The translations under genes were made by a program, and so were the position numbers. Below, in pieces: positions 9,154-18,687 of a DNA stretch of 64,000 bases (within the stretch, counting starts at the first letter, position 1; every line of letters starts with the position of its first letter). This DNA is from Microvirga splendida. GTDB taxonomy: Bacteria > Pseudomonadota > Alphaproteobacteria > Rhizobiales > Beijerinckiaceae. Under the pieces are notes generated by a model, which was not told the DNA's origin, made no database searches, and was given only the letters and a program-made list of their open reading frames with translations. Where the stretch lies: the NCBI RefSeq assembly GCF_016427565.1, contig NZ_JAELXT010000007.1, forward strand, positions 140,297-204,296. The letters are read 5' to 3'.

Positions 9154-9954
9154 TCAGTGGGCTTCGACCTGCATCCCGTCGAACGCCGGCTCGATATGCG
9201 GCGGCAACTCGCTCCGCAGCGCCTCGTAATCGAGATCGGTGTGGAGGTTCGTCAGGATGGCGCGCTTCGGCTTGACCTTGGCAATGAAGTCCAGGGCCTC
9301 GGACACGGAGAAATGGGTCGGATGCGGCGTGTAGCGCAAGGCATCGAGGATCAGGATGTCCAGGCCTTCCAGATACCGGAGGCTCTCGTCGGGCATCTCG
9401 CTCACGTCGGGAGCATAGGCAATGTTCCCAAACCGAAACCCCAGGGTGTCGATATCCCCATGGACCATCCTGAACGGCATGGCCTCTATGGCTCCGCCCG
9501 ACCCGGGAACGGAGGTCATCACGCCGGGCTGCAGGTGATGCATCTTCAGAATGGGCGGATAGCTGCTCCCGGCCGGCGTCTCGAAGCAATAGCCGAACCG
9601 CATCATCAACAGTTCGCTCGTCATCCGGTCCGCATAGACCGGGATGCGCTGGCGCTGGACGATGGCGAGCGGGCGCAGGTCGTCGATCCCATGGATGTGG
9701 TCGGCATGCTCATGGGTGTAGAGAACCGCATCCAGGCGCCGGACATCGGCCCCGAGCAGCTGATCGCGCACATCGGGACCCGTATCGACCAGCACGGTCG
9801 TGACGGCTCCGTCCGGGCCGAAGCGCTCCACCAGCACGGAGCAGCGCCGGCGCCGGTTCTTCGGGTTGGTGGGATCGCAGGCACCCCAGCCGACGCCCAC
9901 GCGCGGCACGCCGGCGGATGATCCGCAGCCCAGGATCGTCAGGCGCAGCGTCAT
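9154..9954 (-). CDS. MBL-fold metallo-hydrolase, PhnP-like
   Basis: A 266-residue metallo-beta-lactamase-fold enzyme. The metal site H-x-E/H-x-D-H is seen as THEHADH (H81, H83, D85, H86), with further ligands likely in MVHGD, DALRY and LTNLHTDLD. The N-terminus LTILGCGSSAGVPRVG and the CDPTNPKNRRRRCS segment resemble PhnP-type cyclic phosphodiesterases. No phosphonate genes are nearby, and the tatD-MBL pairing recurs in alphaproteobacteria, so a nucleic-acid or nucleotide phosphodiesterase role is as likely as phosphonate metabolism. The start overlaps the tatD stop as ATGA, indicating coupled translation. Confidence 0.88.
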   Translation of the reverse strand: MTLRLTILGCGSSAGVPRVGVGWGACDPTNPKNRRRRCSVLVERFGPDGAVTTVLVDTGPDVRDQLLGADVRRLDAVLYTHEHADHIHGIDDLRPLAIVQRQRIPVYADRMTSELLMMRFGYCFETPAGSSYPPILKMHHLQPGVMTSVPGSGGAIEAMPFRMVHGDIDTLGFRFGNIAYAPDVSEMPDESLRYLEGLDILILDALRYTPHPTHFSVSEALDFIAKVKPKRAILTNLHTDLDYEALRSELPPHIEPAFDGMQVEAH

Positions 9955-10760
9955 GATGCGAGCGCCTGCCTGTATTCGGCATCGGCAGCCGCTGCCTTGG
10001 CGAAGAGTCGGTAGAAATTGGCCGTGGTGAGCCCGGCAATCGTCTCGTCCGTCACGCCGATGACCTCGGAGAGCACATGGGCGGTGTGGGCCACGAAGGC
10101 GGGCTCGTTCGTCTTGCCGCGATACGGCACGGGGGCCAGGTAGGGCGCGTCCGTTTCGACCAGCAGCCGGTCATGGGGAACGGCGGTCGCGATCCGGCGG
10201 ATCTCCTCCGAGTTCCGGAAGGTCAGGATCCCGGAAAACGAGACGTAAAGCCCCAGCTCGACGCCGACCTGGGCGAGCTTCTCGCCGGAGGAGAAGCAGT
10301 GGAGAACCGCATCGAAGCGCCCTCGCCCCATCTCCTCGGACAGGATCCGGATCATGTCCTCGTCGGCATTGCGCGCATGGATGACCAGCGGCAGCCCGGT
10401 TTCGCGAGCGGCTTCGATATGAGTGCGAAAGACCCGCTGCTGCACGCCGCGCGGGCTCTTGTCGTAGTGATAATCGAGGCCTGCCTCGCCAATGGCGACG
10501 CAGCGCGGATGATGCGACAGCTCGATGAGCCGCCCCGACGGGACATCCGGCTCCACGGCGGCATTGTGGGGATGAGTGCCGATTGTGCAGAAGATGCTCT
10601 CATGCGCCTCGGCCAGGGCACGATAGGTGTCGAAGCGGGCCACATGGGTCGAGATAGTCACCATCCGGCCGACGCCGGCCGCTGCGGCGGCAGACAGCAC
10701 CTCGGGGAGGCGGCTCTGAAAGTCCGGAAAATCCAGGTGGCAATGGCTGTCGACCAACAT
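9951..10760 (-). CDS. tatD: TatD-family metal-dependent hydrolase (DNase)
   Basis: A 269-residue TIM-barrel metal hydrolase of the TatD family, whose members have 3 prime-5 prime exonuclease activity and act in DNA repair or quality control. The metal ligands are visible: DSHCHLD near the N-terminus, GEAGLDYHYD, the HARN strand, HCFSS and the C-terminal VETDAPYLAP. The ATG at 10760 begins at the canonical MLVDSHCH. A much longer upstream reading would run into the GH1-like gene and is rejected. Upstream neighbours (metG, holB, tmk) form the common alphaproteobacterial cluster tmk-holB-metG-tatD-MBL, interrupted here by a glycosidase gene. Confidence 0.93.
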   Translation of the reverse strand: MLVDSHCHLDFPDFQSRLPEVLSAAAAAGVGRMVTISTHVARFDTYRALAEAHESIFCTIGTHPHNAAVEPDVPSGRLIELSHHPRCVAIGEAGLDYHYDKSPRGVQQRVFRTHIEAARETGLPLVIHARNADEDMIRILSEEMGRGRFDAVLHCFSSGEKLAQVGVELGLYVSFSGILTFRNSEEIRRIATAVPHDRLLVETDAPYLAPVPYRGKTNEPAFVAHTAHVLSEVIGVTDETIAGLTTANFYRLFAKAAAADAEYRQALAS

Positions 10761-10792
10761 GGGTGAAGGCGCCCTCCTCTGCGACGGCAACG

Positions 10793-10833
10793 GCATCGGG
10801 CCCAAAAGTAAGATCCACTTTTCCGCACGATGC
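10793..10833. repeat. Dispersed palindromic repeat, copy 1
   Basis: An imperfect palindrome between tatD and the GH1-like gene. Outer arms are GCATCG (10793-10798) and CGATGC (10828-10833); inner arms are AAAAGT (10804-10809) and ACTTTT (10817-10822). Two related elements lie at 23194-23246 and 23258-23307. The design (GCATCG, then a purine-rich arm, then the mirror) resembles short intergenic palindromes that are abundant in Rhizobiales. It could form an RNA hairpin. Confidence 0.7.
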
Positions 10834-10873
10834 GCTAGCGGCACGGTTGCATAGATCGGATCGGCGCCCTCGT

Positions 10874-12205
10874 CTACCGATGCCCGCCCTGGGCTGTCGC
10901 CTTGGGCTCGTCGTCCTCCTTCGACTCCTTGCGCCGCATCGTGCGCAGGCGCTCCTGGTGTCGGCGCACGGCAACCTCGTCGTGCTCCTGCGGCCGCACC
11001 ACCGGGACCGTCAGGCAGACGCTCTGGGCCGGCAGGACATCGCACCAGTCCTGGATCAGCTGCTTGTAGCAGCGGCCCACGGGGCGGATATTGCGGTCGA
11101 GGTCGTAGAGACCCACGGGCGTCACCCGGTTGTTCTCCTCCCGCAATGCCACGTCCCAGTCCATCTGGTCGGTCAGCGAGTACCAGGTGAAGCCGACGAT
11201 CGGCACCCCGGTGTTGCGGACCCGGAGCACGTTGGCCCATTGCTTCCAGAGCCAGTCCACGGCCTCCTGGCCTGTGGGACCCTCCATGAGGTTCGTCTCG
11301 GTGTGCATTACCGGCAGCTTGTAGCGGTCGTAATATTGCCGGGTGATCTCGTCGTAGCCGAAGACGTCCCCGGCGGCTCGCGTCATCCCGTCCGCCCTCA
11401 CCCGGTGCTCGTTGGTGACGTAATAGTCATTCCCCATGATGCAGTGGTGGCGCAGGGACGAGCGGTTCAGGAAGAAGCGGTATTCGTCCCGGGTCATCCC
11501 GTTATCCATCAGAAACTCGTACATCTCCGAGTCCACCCGCCGACCATAGTTCAGGTCGAGGGACAGGAACCGCCGGGCATTCATGATCTCGGCCGGTTTG
11601 ATGGCCGCCGGGTTCTCGGCATGGAAATACTCGGAGGACTCGCTCTGGATGAACAGCGCATCCGGGCGGACCTTCAGGATTCGCTCCATCGCCAGCACAT
11701 TGGCCTTCACGATGTGCTTGAGGGCCGTGACGAAGGCCCGGTCGCTGCTCAACTGCTCGTTCCACCAGCCATAGGCGGCCGAGAACTGGGCGCAGATGAA
11801 CATCTCGTTGATGGGCGTGTAGAGCTGAACCCAGGGAAAGCGGCGTGCGAAGTTTTCGGCGTAAACCGCGAACAGTTCAGGGAAATCCGGATTCTGGAAG
11901 TTCCCGATCCAGTCGGGGACGCCGAAATGGCAGAGGTCCACGATCGGGATGAGGTTGCGGCGCTGGATCTCGCCGAAGGTCATGTCTGCGAAGGACCAGT
12001 CGTAGCGGCCCGGCCCGAGAAAGGCCGTGTGGAGCGGCGGCCCGTAGCGCAGAACCTGGATGTCGAGATCCTCGAGGAGGTCGAAATCGGTGCGCCAGTG
12101 CTCGTAATGGCCGCACTTCTCCATCTGGTCGATGCGGGTGCGGCCGTTGTTGATCGTCGGGATGCTGTTCTCGATCCCGGTGGCGAACATGAAGCTTGTG
12201 TACAT
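10874..12205 (-). CDS. Glycoside hydrolase family 1-like protein (beta-glycosidase)
   Basis: A 443-residue TIM-barrel protein that looks like a retaining beta-glycosidase of clan GH-A, nearest to GH1. The likely acid/base glutamate is E134 in LYTPINEMF (the GH1 TxNEP motif with M in place of P) and the likely nucleophile is E303 in VMHTETNLMEG. Conserved barrel pieces PIVDLCHFGVPDW and GFTWYSLTDQMDW also fit. There is no signal peptide, so it is cytoplasmic; the charged C-terminal 40 residues are an extra tail. Substrate unknown. It interrupts the conserved metG-tatD block, which suggests insertion into an older operon. Start ATG at 12205, 46 bases after metG. Confidence 0.82.
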   Translation of the reverse strand: MYTSFMFATGIENSIPTINNGRTRIDQMEKCGHYEHWRTDFDLLEDLDIQVLRYGPPLHTAFLGPGRYDWSFADMTFGEIQRRNLIPIVDLCHFGVPDWIGNFQNPDFPELFAVYAENFARRFPWVQLYTPINEMFICAQFSAAYGWWNEQLSSDRAFVTALKHIVKANVLAMERILKVRPDALFIQSESSEYFHAENPAAIKPAEIMNARRFLSLDLNYGRRVDSEMYEFLMDNGMTRDEYRFFLNRSSLRHHCIMGNDYYVTNEHRVRADGMTRAAGDVFGYDEITRQYYDRYKLPVMHTETNLMEGPTGQEAVDWLWKQWANVLRVRNTGVPIVGFTWYSLTDQMDWDVALREENNRVTPVGLYDLDRNIRPVGRCYKQLIQDWCDVLPAQSVCLTVPVVRPQEHDEVAVRRHQERLRTMRRKESKEDDEPKATAQGGHR

Positions 12206-12251
12206 CGAACGCTTCCGCTGAGGGCCCTCCCGGGCCGACCAAGCGGATGCG

Positions 12252-13802
12252 TCAGGACGCCTCCGCTTCGAGATAACGCGGGAAAATCGGGGCCGGTTGC
12301 GGCAGGGCCGTCCCGGCCGTCAGGCGATGCTCCGGCCCGACCGCGGCAAGCCCCCTGCCCTCCGGCGCGACCGCCAGCAGGTCGAGGAGCTTCGCGGCCG
12401 CCTCGGGCACGAAGGGCTGTGCCAGGATGCCGACTGCGCGCAGAACCTCGGCCGTCACGTACAGCACCGTGTTCATACGCGCCGGATCCGTCTTGCGCAG
12501 CAGCCAGGGCTCCTGGGAAGCGAAATACCGGTTCGCCTCGGCCACCACGGCCCAGATCTCGGCCAGCGTGGTATGGAGCGCGAAGTCCTTCATGGCCGCC
12601 CGTGTCTTGGCCGGCAGGGCATCGGCGAGCCAGAGCATGTCCTGGTCGGCCTGGGTGAACGCGCCCGGCTGCGGCACAGCGGCATCGCAGTTCTTGGCGA
12701 TCATGGAGAGCGAACGCTGCGCCAGGTTGCCGAGATCGTTCGCGAGATCGGCGTTGATGCGGTTGACGATGGCCTCGTGGGAGTAGTTGCCGTCCTGCCC
12801 GAACGGGACCTCGCGCATGAAGAAATAGCGGATCTGATCGACCCCGTAGGTGTCGGCAAGGCCGAAGGGATCGACGACGTTGCCGACCGACTTCGACATC
12901 TTCTCGCCCTTGTTGAGCAGGAAGCCGTGGCCGAACACGCGCTTGGGCAGCGGCAGCTCGGCGGACATCAGGAAGGCAGGCCAGTAGACCGTGTGGAAGC
13001 GCACGATGTCCTTGCCGATGATGTGCACATCCGCCGGCCAGTAGTTCCAGCGCGGATCGCTCTCGTTCGGGAAGCCGCAGCCCGTCACGTAGTTGTTCAG
13101 CGCGTCGATCCACACATACATGACGTGCTTCGGATCGCCCGGCACCGGCAGGCCCCAGTTGAAGGTGGTGCGGCTGATCGAGAGATCCTGCAGGCCCGAA
13201 CGGACGAAGCTGGTGATCTCGTTGCGGCGGGTTTCTGGGCTGATGAAGTCCGGATGATCCTTGTAATGGGCGAGCAGCCGGTCCTGATAGGCCGAGAGCC
13301 TGAAGAAGTAGCTCTCCTCCTCGATCCACTCGACCGGCGTACCCGTGGGCGCGCGCCAGCTTCCGTCGGGCTGTTTGGTCAGCTCGGCCTCGTCGTAATA
13401 GGCCTCGTCGCGAACCGAGTACCAGCCGGAATATTTCGAGAGATAGATGTCCCCCTTCTCCTGCATCCGGCGCCAGAGTTCCTGGGTCGAGGGCAGGTGA
13501 TCCGCATCGGTGGTGCGGATGAACCGGTCGTAGGAGCAGTTCAGGCGGTCGGCCATGGCCTGGAACTTGGCCGCCATGTCGTCGACGAAGGCCTTGGGCG
13601 ACGTGCCGCTCTTGTCGGCGGTCTGCTGGATCTTGAGGCCGTGCTCGTCCGTGCCGGTCATGAAGAACACGTCATAGCCGTCGATGCGCTTGAACCGCGC
13701 AATCGCGTCGGAGGCGACAACCTCGTAGGCATGGCCGATATGGGGAGCCCCATTCGGGTACGAGATAGCCGTGGTGATGTAGAATTTCTGCTTGTCGGCC
13801 AT
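12252..13802 (-). CDS. metG: Methionyl-tRNA synthetase
   Basis: Class I aminoacyl-tRNA synthetase charging tRNA-Met. The 516-residue protein has the HIGH signature at residues 21-24 ([13 protein letters not shown]), the KMSKS loop near residue 300 ([16 protein letters not shown]) and an anticodon-binding helical domain. It lacks the C-terminal tRNA-binding extension of the longer E. coli enzyme, as usual in alphaproteobacteria. I chose the ATG at 13802 ([10 protein letters not shown]), which starts just before the catalytic core; a start 29 codons upstream adds only basic, low-value sequence. It lies in the tmk-holB-metG operon, 58 bases after holB. Confidence 0.96.
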   Translation of the reverse strand: MADKQKFYITTAISYPNGAPHIGHAYEVVASDAIARFKRIDGYDVFFMTGTDEHGLKIQQTADKSGTSPKAFVDDMAAKFQAMADRLNCSYDRFIRTTDADHLPSTQELWRRMQEKGDIYLSKYSGWYSVRDEAYYDEAELTKQPDGSWRAPTGTPVEWIEEESYFFRLSAYQDRLLAHYKDHPDFISPETRRNEITSFVRSGLQDLSISRTTFNWGLPVPGDPKHVMYVWIDALNNYVTGCGFPNESDPRWNYWPADVHIIGKDIVRFHTVYWPAFLMSAELPLPKRVFGHGFLLNKGEKMSKSVGNVVDPFGLADTYGVDQIRYFFMREVPFGQDGNYSHEAIVNRINADLANDLGNLAQRSLSMIAKNCDAAVPQPGAFTQADQDMLWLADALPAKTRAAMKDFALHTTLAEIWAVVAEANRYFASQEPWLLRKTDPARMNTVLYVTAEVLRAVGILAQPFVPEAAAKLLDLLAVAPEGRGLAAVGPEHRLTAGTALPQPAPIFPRYLEAEAS

Positions 13803-13860
13803 GTCGAATCCCTGATCCTGAACTTCTAGAACCCTTCGGCTCCTGCGGACGGCGGAGGCT

Positions 13861-14925
13861 TCAGGCCGCTCGCCGAACAGCGTCGGCAAGATCGTCGAAC
13901 ATCGTCAGGATGAAGGGCCGGCGGTCGAGGTTGAACACGTCGATCTCGCGCGCCGAACGGCCGATCTTCTCACACACCTCCACCAAAGGTGCAAGGCGGG
14001 AGGCGCCGAGCCCTGCCCGTTCGTGAAGCCGCTCGGAAACCCAGCGCTGCACCGTCTCGAGAGCCAGTTCGTATGTGTCGTCCGCATCCCGCCGCGCCAA
14101 GGCCTCGGCCAGGGCGAGAACCTGCTTCGTGTCGGTCCGTGGCAAGCCGTTCAGCAGCTTCGTGACCTGATCGATGAAGGCGACCTTTTCGGCATCCAGC
14201 AGTTCGAGCGTTCGGCGGACCGAACCTTCGCCGTATCGGAGAGCCTGGTCGAGCACATCTCCAGGCGTGTCGGACCAGGGGGAGCCGAGCGAGGCAATGG
14301 CCGCCCGGATCTCCTGGTCTTCCAGAGGCCGCAGCAGCAGGCGCCGGCACCGGGAGCGGATGGTCGGGAGGACCCGCTGGGGCGCATGGCTCACGATGAG
14401 GAACAGCGAGCGCGGCGGCGGCTCCTCGATCACTTTCAGCAGGGCATTGGCGCTCGAGATGGTGAGATCCTCGGCGCTGTCAACGATGCAGACCCGGTAG
14501 CCCCCATTGGCGGCCGTGGAGCCGAACATGGTGAGCGCCCGGCGCACCGCATCCACGGGAATGGTCGTCGAGGCCGCCTTCTTGTCCGTGGGCGGGGACC
14601 GCCTCAGCACGGCCAGATTAGGGTGGGACAGGGCCGCGACCTGGCGAGCGACCTGGGAATCCTCCGGCACGTCCAGGCTGGACAGGGACCGGTCGCCTGC
14701 TGTTCGAGGATCGAGGACGGCACGGGCAACCCGGTAGGCCAGGGTCGCCTTGCCGATGCCCTGCGCCCCGCCGATCAGCCAGGCATGATGCAGGCGGCCG
14801 CTCCGGAGCCCCTCCAGAAAGGCGTCCTCGCCCTCCCGGTGGCCGAAGAAAGCGAACTGCTCCCGCGGATGAGGCGCTCCCTCGAACCCGTCCGGTTCGA
14901 TCACGTCCTGAGCGTCACGCGACAT
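13861..14925 (-). CDS. holB: DNA polymerase III subunit delta prime
   Basis: Clamp-loader subunit delta prime. The 354-residue protein has an AAA+ fold with a P-loop-like [10 protein letters not shown] (residues 52-61), the sensor/Walker B segment [13 protein letters not shown] and the delta-prime hallmark [12 protein letters not shown] followed by the sensor 1 region [20 protein letters not shown] (SRC motif). Its start overlaps the end of tmk by 11 bases, and metG follows. This tmk-holB order is widely conserved and links nucleotide supply with replication. Confidence 0.94.
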   Translation of the reverse strand: MSRDAQDVIEPDGFEGAPHPREQFAFFGHREGEDAFLEGLRSGRLHHAWLIGGAQGIGKATLAYRVARAVLDPRTAGDRSLSSLDVPEDSQVARQVAALSHPNLAVLRRSPPTDKKAASTTIPVDAVRRALTMFGSTAANGGYRVCIVDSAEDLTISSANALLKVIEEPPPRSLFLIVSHAPQRVLPTIRSRCRRLLLRPLEDQEIRAAIASLGSPWSDTPGDVLDQALRYGEGSVRRTLELLDAEKVAFIDQVTKLLNGLPRTDTKQVLALAEALARRDADDTYELALETVQRWVSERLHERAGLGASRLAPLVEVCEKIGRSAREIDVFNLDRRPFILTMFDDLADAVRRAA

Positions 14926-15604
14926 CGAGCGGCCTCAAGGCTTCGTCCGGTGCGCGGCTCTGGGCGAGCTGGGGCAGCCTTTCGCGCAACGAAGCCCATA
15001 TCGCGGCCTCGACCTCGTCGGGCTCCTGGTCGGCGTTGATGACCACGCACCGTTTCGGCTCGTCGCGGGCAATGGAGAGGAATGCCCGACGCAGGGAGTG
15101 ATGGAAGGAGGCCGCCTCCCCTTCGAACCGGTCCGCACTTTCTCCCCTGCCGGCCTGGCGTTCACGGGCTCTGGCAAGGCCGGTTTCAGCCGGCAGGTCG
15201 AGGATGAAGGTCAGGTCGGGCTTGGAACCCCGCAGCGTCACCCGCTCGAGCTGGTCGATGAGCGCCTTGTCGATGTTCCCGGCGGAGCCCTGGTAAGCCC
15301 TGGTCGAATCCGCGAACCGGTCGCAGAGAACGTGGGTGCCGCGCTCGAGGGCCGGCACGATCGTCTTGTCCAGATGGTCGATACGGGCAGCGGCGAAGAG
15401 AAGGGCCTCCGCAAAGGGCCCGAGATGCTTCGCGTGCCCGCCCAGGATGAACGCACGGATCTCCTCCGCACGAGTGGACCCGCCCGGTTCCCGGGTCACG
15501 AGGACCGGCTGGTCCAATGCCTCCAGCCGCCGCTTGAGCCTCTCGATCTGGGTCGACTTGCCGGCGCCCTCCCCGCCTTCGAAGGTGATGAAGCAGCCTG
15601 CCAT
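14915..15604 (-). CDS. tmk: Thymidylate kinase
   Basis: Phosphorylates dTMP to dTDP. The 229-residue protein shows P-loop FEGGEGAGKST (residues 7-17), the DRF/Y-type motif CDRFADSTRAYQG and a lid region with arginines (LARARERQAGRGES). The ATG at 15604 overlaps the upstream carboxypeptidase stop as ATGA, so I prefer it over the TTG one codon upstream. Its 3 prime end overlaps holB by 11 bases. The run dacA-tmk-holB-metG is therefore one coupled transcription unit. Confidence 0.95.
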   Translation of the reverse strand: MAGCFITFEGGEGAGKSTQIERLKRRLEALDQPVLVTREPGGSTRAEEIRAFILGGHAKHLGPFAEALLFAAARIDHLDKTIVPALERGTHVLCDRFADSTRAYQGSAGNIDKALIDQLERVTLRGSKPDLTFILDLPAETGLARARERQAGRGESADRFEGEAASFHHSLRRAFLSIARDEPKRCVVINADQEPDEVEAAIWASLRERLPQLAQSRAPDEALRPLDVA

Positions 15605-16815
15605 CAAATGCTTTCGACGAGGCTCGTGAAGGCGCGGCGGACCCAGCCGGTGCTGAACTCCAGCAGGCCGTCGAAGGCCCGCTGGCTCAGCGTGCCCTGC
15701 TGGACATCCTCATTGGCGTAGAGCGGGATATCGAGAGCCTGCATGTCACCCCGGTTGACCTGAAGCCGGGCCACCTCGGCCCCCTTCTGGATGGGAGCCT
15801 TTAGAGGGCCGGTATAGACGATGCGCGCGGTCACCCGCTCACCGTCGCCACGGGGCACAAGTACACGAACAGGCTTCTTCGCCACAAGTGGCAGCGACCG
15901 CATGTTCCCACCGAAAACCTGGGCCTCGCCGACGACCTGCCCCTCTGCAAAGAGCTGCTGGGACTCGAAAGCCCGGAAGCCCCAGTCCAGGAGCTTCCTG
16001 GACTCGTTTGCCCGGTCCCTGGCCGTCTTCAGGCCGTTCACGACCACGATCAGGCGCTGGTCGTTCTGCACGGCGGAGCCGATGAGCCCGTAGCCGGATT
16101 CGTCGATGTTGCCGGTCTTCAACCCGTCCGCGCCGATATCGGCGAACAGGAGTGGGTTGCGGTTCTGCTGGCGGATCTTGTTCCAGGTGAATTCGCGCTC
16201 GCCGAAAATCTTGTAAAGATCCGGGTAGGTCTCGATCATGTGCAGGGCGAGCTTGGCAAGGTCACGGACCGTCACCTTCTGGTCGGGATGTCCATAGCCC
16301 GTCGAATTGGCGAAGGTGGACTGGGTGAGGCCGATCTGCTTGGCCCGCTCGTTCATCATGCGAGCGAAGTTTTCCTCGGTGCCGGCAATGCCTTCCGCAA
16401 GGGCAATGGCGGCATCGTTGCCCGACTGCACGATCAGGCCGCGCAGCAGGTCCTCAAGACGGACGGAGGTGTTCACCTTGGCGAACATGGAAGAGCCGCC
16501 CGAGCCGCCTCCACCCTTCCGCCAGGCGTTCTCCGAGATCGTGAACTCGCTGTCGAAATTCAGGCGGCCGTTCTTGATCTCGTTGAAGACGACCTCTGCC
16601 GTCATGACCTTCGCCATGCTGGCCGGTGCCGTTGGCTCATCCGCGTTCTTCTCGAAGAGAACCGCGTGGCTGCCGGCATCCATCAGAATGGCCGTGGGGG
16701 CCGTAGTCTGAAACTCCTGGGCTCGCGCCTCCTGCGTCCCTGCAGGCGCAAGGAATAAAGCACTGGCCAAAAAAGCAAGGGCCGCAAGAATTCGGGCGGC
16801 TTGACGCTGACGCAT
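15604..16815 (-). CDS. dacA: D-alanyl-D-alanine carboxypeptidase (PBP5/6 type)
   Basis: Periplasmic low-molecular-weight penicillin-binding protein that trims the terminal D-Ala from peptidoglycan pentapeptides. The 403-residue precursor has a signal peptide (ARILAALAFLASALFL, cleavage near ARAQ). The active-site triad motifs are S66MAK, S131GN and K233TG. A C-terminal beta-rich PBP5 domain follows, ending with a probable amphipathic anchor helix (GLLEFSTGWVRRAFTSLVESI lies at the end). The ATG at 16815 places the signal peptide at the N-terminus; an upstream start 20 codons earlier is less likely. Coupled to tmk by a 1-base overlap. Confidence 0.94.
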   Translation of the reverse strand: MRQRQAARILAALAFLASALFLAPAGTQEARAQEFQTTAPTAILMDAGSHAVLFEKNADEPTAPASMAKVMTAEVVFNEIKNGRLNFDSEFTISENAWRKGGGGSGGSSMFAKVNTSVRLEDLLRGLIVQSGNDAAIALAEGIAGTEENFARMMNERAKQIGLTQSTFANSTGYGHPDQKVTVRDLAKLALHMIETYPDLYKIFGEREFTWNKIRQQNRNPLLFADIGADGLKTGNIDESGYGLIGSAVQNDQRLIVVVNGLKTARDRANESRKLLDWGFRAFESQQLFAEGQVVGEAQVFGGNMRSLPLVAKKPVRVLVPRGDGERVTARIVYTGPLKAPIQKGAEVARLQVNRGDMQALDIPLYANEDVQQGTLSQRAFDGLLEFSTGWVRRAFTSLVESI

Positions 16816-16930
16816 AGCTGGCAATCTCCGGGCTCTTCCCCTAGGAGACCCGAATCTGTGGCGCGTCAACAGCAAATCAACATTCGGTCACGCTGGAGTG
16901 TACGCGGAAGCACACAGCTTGAAAGGCGCC

Positions 16931-17947
16931 TTAGCGGAGCACGAACCTCTGCGCCGCGGGAGCAACGGCTGAGCCGCTCCTCTGGAACCCGGACGAATCC
17001 GTGCTCGCAGGTGTCTCGTAGAGGCTGGCGACGACCGGGCGAGAGGCCGGCGCCTTGCCCGGATCAAACGAGCTGATTCTCGCCACCGGGCTTGCCGCAC
17101 CGGGAATCGTGCCGAGGTCGAAGGGACGCTCGGGAGGAAGCGGCACATTGTCGGCCACGGCCCGCGGCATCGCCGCAGGCTGGGAGGCCGGCGCAGAAGC
17201 CTGATAAGTCTGGCCGGCAGGCTGGTAGCTGCGCAGGGCAATCGCCTGGCGCGGGGCACTCGGCTGCGGATCGGCCTGTGCAATCATGGTCGGAGCCGTG
17301 TTGGTGAGGCTGGCGGGCTGGCCGTCCGTCCGGAGGCTCGCCATCAGGATACGGTCGTCGCTTCCGTTGGTGGAGGCGCGGCCCACATACTCCACCCTCA
17401 CCCGGGCGGTCCCCTGCTGCTTGAAGCCGAGAGCCATGGCTGCGCGCTCGGAGACGTCGATTACCCGGTTGCCATGGAACGGCCCGCGGTCGTTGACGCG
17501 AACGATCATCGAATGGCCGTTCTGGAGATTCGTGACCCGGGCATAGCTCGGCAGCGGCATCGTCGTATGGGCAGCTGCGATCGAGGCACGGTCGAACACC
17601 TCGCCATTGGCCGTCATGCGCCCATGGAAGCTCGGCCCATACCAGGAAGCCAGTCCTTCGGTCGGCCGCTGGGCGGCACTGGGAACGTAGGTGCGGCCGG
17701 CAACCGTGTAGGGCTTGCCGACCATCTCCCGCCCGCCGCCCTTCGGAACAGGCTGGCCGTCGGCGACCACCTTCGGGCTCGGAGCAACGCCATACTTGGG
17801 ATCGATCCCGCCCCTGACGTTCGAGGAGCAGTTGGCAGCCATCAGGGCGATGGCCGTGACGCCTGCAACGCGGAGCAGAGTTCGTTGATTGAGGGACAGG
17901 GTCGCTCCCCTCAGCCTCGTGTGCCCTTCAGCGCGGTTGCAACGCAT
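16931..17947 (-). CDS. rlpA: Septal ring lytic transglycosylase, RlpA family lipoprotein
   Basis: A 338-residue outer-membrane-type lipoprotein: hydrophobic signal LLRVAGVTAIALMAANC with a lipobox ending at the cysteine. The double-psi beta-barrel domain is clear: GLASWYGPSFHGRMTANGEVFD and VRVNDRGPFHGNRVIDVSERAA, including the catalytic-type aspartate of RlpA. After the barrel come about 140 residues rich in Pro, Ala and Ser; I see no SPOR domain, unlike Pseudomonas RlpA, so septal targeting must differ if it occurs. ATG at 17947 chosen; an upstream TTG-type extension lacks support. It precedes dacA by 115 bases, forming a cell-wall pair. Confidence 0.9.
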   Translation of the reverse strand: MRCNRAEGHTRLRGATLSLNQRTLLRVAGVTAIALMAANCSSNVRGGIDPKYGVAPSPKVVADGQPVPKGGGREMVGKPYTVAGRTYVPSAAQRPTEGLASWYGPSFHGRMTANGEVFDRASIAAAHTTMPLPSYARVTNLQNGHSMIVRVNDRGPFHGNRVIDVSERAAMALGFKQQGTARVRVEYVGRASTNGSDDRILMASLRTDGQPASLTNTAPTMIAQADPQPSAPRQAIALRSYQPAGQTYQASAPASQPAAMPRAVADNVPLPPERPFDLGTIPGAASPVARISSFDPGKAPASRPVVASLYETPASTDSSGFQRSGSAVAPAAQRFVLR

Positions 17948-18469
17948 GTCTTCTCTAATCCTGTTGTCGGCACATAGCATGGCTCAGTCCATGCCGGCCC
18001 CGGACATTAAGCCAAAGTGCTTTTTCAGCCCTTAAGGGAAGGTTAAACGGCCGCGCTTGTCAATGGCAAAGCTGACATTTCTGATACTAAGTATCAATCC
18101 GATGGTTAATGGCAACAGTTTCGACATGCTGCAGAATTCGACGGCCCTGGATTGCGAGTTTCGCCATCCGCGCGACTGAGAGGCTTTCGAGGTGAAGTAC
18201 GTCCTCATTTGAAGAGAAATCCTGGTATCGCAATCTCTTACGTCGGTCCTATGCTCTCAGGCGTCACCTGGCCTTAGGGTCGCCGGTGATCATCCGTGCC
18301 AGCCCTGCGACCCTGGGTTCTCATCGGGCGATACAGTTAAGCAGGCGGGTGTGGCGCCTGTCCCGTGCGTGAACCCTGCGCCACCCCAAAAAGCATGCTA
18401 TTCGAGTTGACGACCTCGGGTCCGCAGCCTTAGACATTGGCTCGCTTCCGAGCCTGCCTCGGGCGATCT
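17948..18469. other. Intergenic stretch between rlpA and tRNA-Ser
   Basis: About 520 bases with no convincing gene on either strand. It holds the rlpA promoter. Two structures are visible. One is a perfect 6-bp inverted repeat GATACT-A-AGTATC at 18083-18095. The other is a GC-rich hairpin with arms GTGGCGC (18351-18357) and GCGCCAC (18378-18384), 20-base loop. Neither is followed by a U-run, so neither looks like a terminator for flanking genes. Confidence 0.5.
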
Positions 18470-18559
18470 GGAGGGGTGGCCGAGTGGTTTAAGGCAGCGG
18501 TCTTGAAAACCGCCGTGGGTGCAAGCCCACCGTGGGTTCGAATCCCACCCCCTCCGCCA
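18470..18559 (+). tRNA. tRNA-Ser (anticodon UGA)
   Basis: A 90-base class II tRNA. The acceptor stem pairs GGAGGGG (18470-18476) with CCCCTCC, followed by discriminator G and an encoded CCA (18557-18559). The D arm begins with TGGCCGAGTGG, the anticodon stem GCGGT/ACCGC encloses the loop CTTGAAA with anticodon TGA, a long variable arm (GTGGGTGCAAGCCCAC) marks it as serine, and the T loop is GGTTCGAATCC. A small hairpin just downstream (18565-18579, arms TTCCGT/ACGGAA) may end the transcript. Confidence 0.96.
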
Positions 18560-18687
18560 AGAGCTTCCGTCAGACGGAATAGGTCCTTTCGTTCGGTATT
18601 GCCTCGTCCTGGAACCGAAGGCCATTCGATGAATTCGCCCACTGACGCCTCTTCCGGTGATCGCGATTCAGCAGCGGAGCGACCTTC

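Noticed and set aside
10761..11240. Upstream extension of the tatD frame
   Set aside because: The part before MLVDSHCHLD is an antisense-like shadow of the GH1-like gene with no similarity to TatD.
18343..18390. Hairpin before tRNA-Ser considered as terminator or riboswitch
   Set aside because: No U-run follows on either strand in the right direction and no riboswitch core motif is visible; kept only as an unexplained structure.
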